Origin: Bacteroidales bacterium
GTDB taxonomy: Bacteria; Bacteroidota; Bacteroidia; Bacteroidales; JAAUTT01
Assembly (NCBI GenBank): GCA_012031335.1
Contig: JAAUTT010000254.1
Span: 1-6,612 of the forward strand
Direction of reading: 5' to 3'
DNA length: 6,612 nucleotides
This document shows, piece by piece, positions 6,463-6,612 of this stretch (position 1 is the stretch's first letter; every line of letters begins with the position of its first letter). The notes under the pieces are model-generated. The model saw nothing but the letters and a program-made list of their open reading frames with translations. It had not been told where the DNA came from and did not search any database. The position numbers and the translations under genes were made by a program.

Positions 6463-6611
6463 AAAACACTATCGGTTTTAACCAGGGGTAAACCGGTTGA
6501 TTGGGAGAAGAAAGTATTGGTAGCGCTGTAAACCGTTTTATTCTCAATGGTAAAGTATGCCCATACATAATATTGTTTTCCGGGAACCAGTCCGGTAACG
6601 CTCGCTTGTAA
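6463..6611 (-). pseudogene. Upstream in-phase piece of the same Fn3/FISUMP gene, separated by a frameshift
   Basis: On the minus strand, the frame starting at nt 6611 reads VTGLVPGKQYYVWAYF, then TVYSATNTFF and GLPLVKTDSV. This matches the second half of an Fn3-like repeat (LTGLSPGTTYYVRAYA and so on) and the beginning of the next. It continues off the right edge. The frame used downstream has a stop (TAG, 6471-6469) at this point, so the two parts can be joined only by a one-base shift near 6458-6466. With one extra A there, the sequence reads DSVLNIMATSAG and the repeat aligns without gaps to the next one. This is either a real frameshift mutation or a sequencing error. Confidence 0.75.
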
Positions 6612-6612
6612 A

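Noticed and set aside
6127..6531. Plus-strand 134-codon frame near the right edge
   Set aside because: It is antisense to well-conserved Fn3-like modules and crosses the frameshift. It has no family resemblance.

Overview
The window looks like a chromosomal piece of a Bacteroidota bacterium. The case rests on a large minus-strand surface-type protein with Fn3-like repeats and a C-terminal FISUMP domain (Fibrobacter succinogenes major paralogous domain), a combination common in that phylum. Clear Shine-Dalgarno sequences before genes are also scarce. No taxonomic marker gene is present, so this placement is an inference.

Layout: the left half (about 3-3341) is strongly AT-rich and holds three plus-strand accessory genes. 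The first is a protein cut by the left edge: a GNAT-type acetyltransferase domain followed by a PUA-like (EVE/ASCH-type) domain. Overlapping its 3' end is a small ASCH-domain protein. After about 257 bases of folded, non-coding DNA (1366-1622), which includes a ~163-base imperfect palindrome, comes a 572-residue RecF/SMC-like ATPase. Its C-terminus carries a HEPN-like R-x5-H motif and a four-cysteine zinc-ribbon-like tail. The region 3342-3801 has no convincing gene. It holds two inverted repeats and a 21-bp tandem repeat array (3599-3757). The right half is visibly richer in G+C and is filled by one convergent minus-strand gene: seven ~98-residue Fn3-like repeats plus part of another, ending in FISUMP. 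That gene enters from beyond the right edge and is broken near 6458-6466 by an apparent one-base frameshift.

How the genes fit together: the GNAT-PUA and ASCH genes overlap and are almost certainly co-transcribed. They look like an RNA- or modified-nucleotide-related pair. The ATPase-HEPN protein has the build of nucleic-acid-sensing ATPase toxins and defence ATPases. It is the best candidate in the window for an undescribed activity, but it may be a separate insertion, because the palindrome lies between it and the pair. The FISUMP gene points the other way and probably belongs to the host backbone. The non-coding zone around 3342-3801 is then a plausible boundary of an accessory island.
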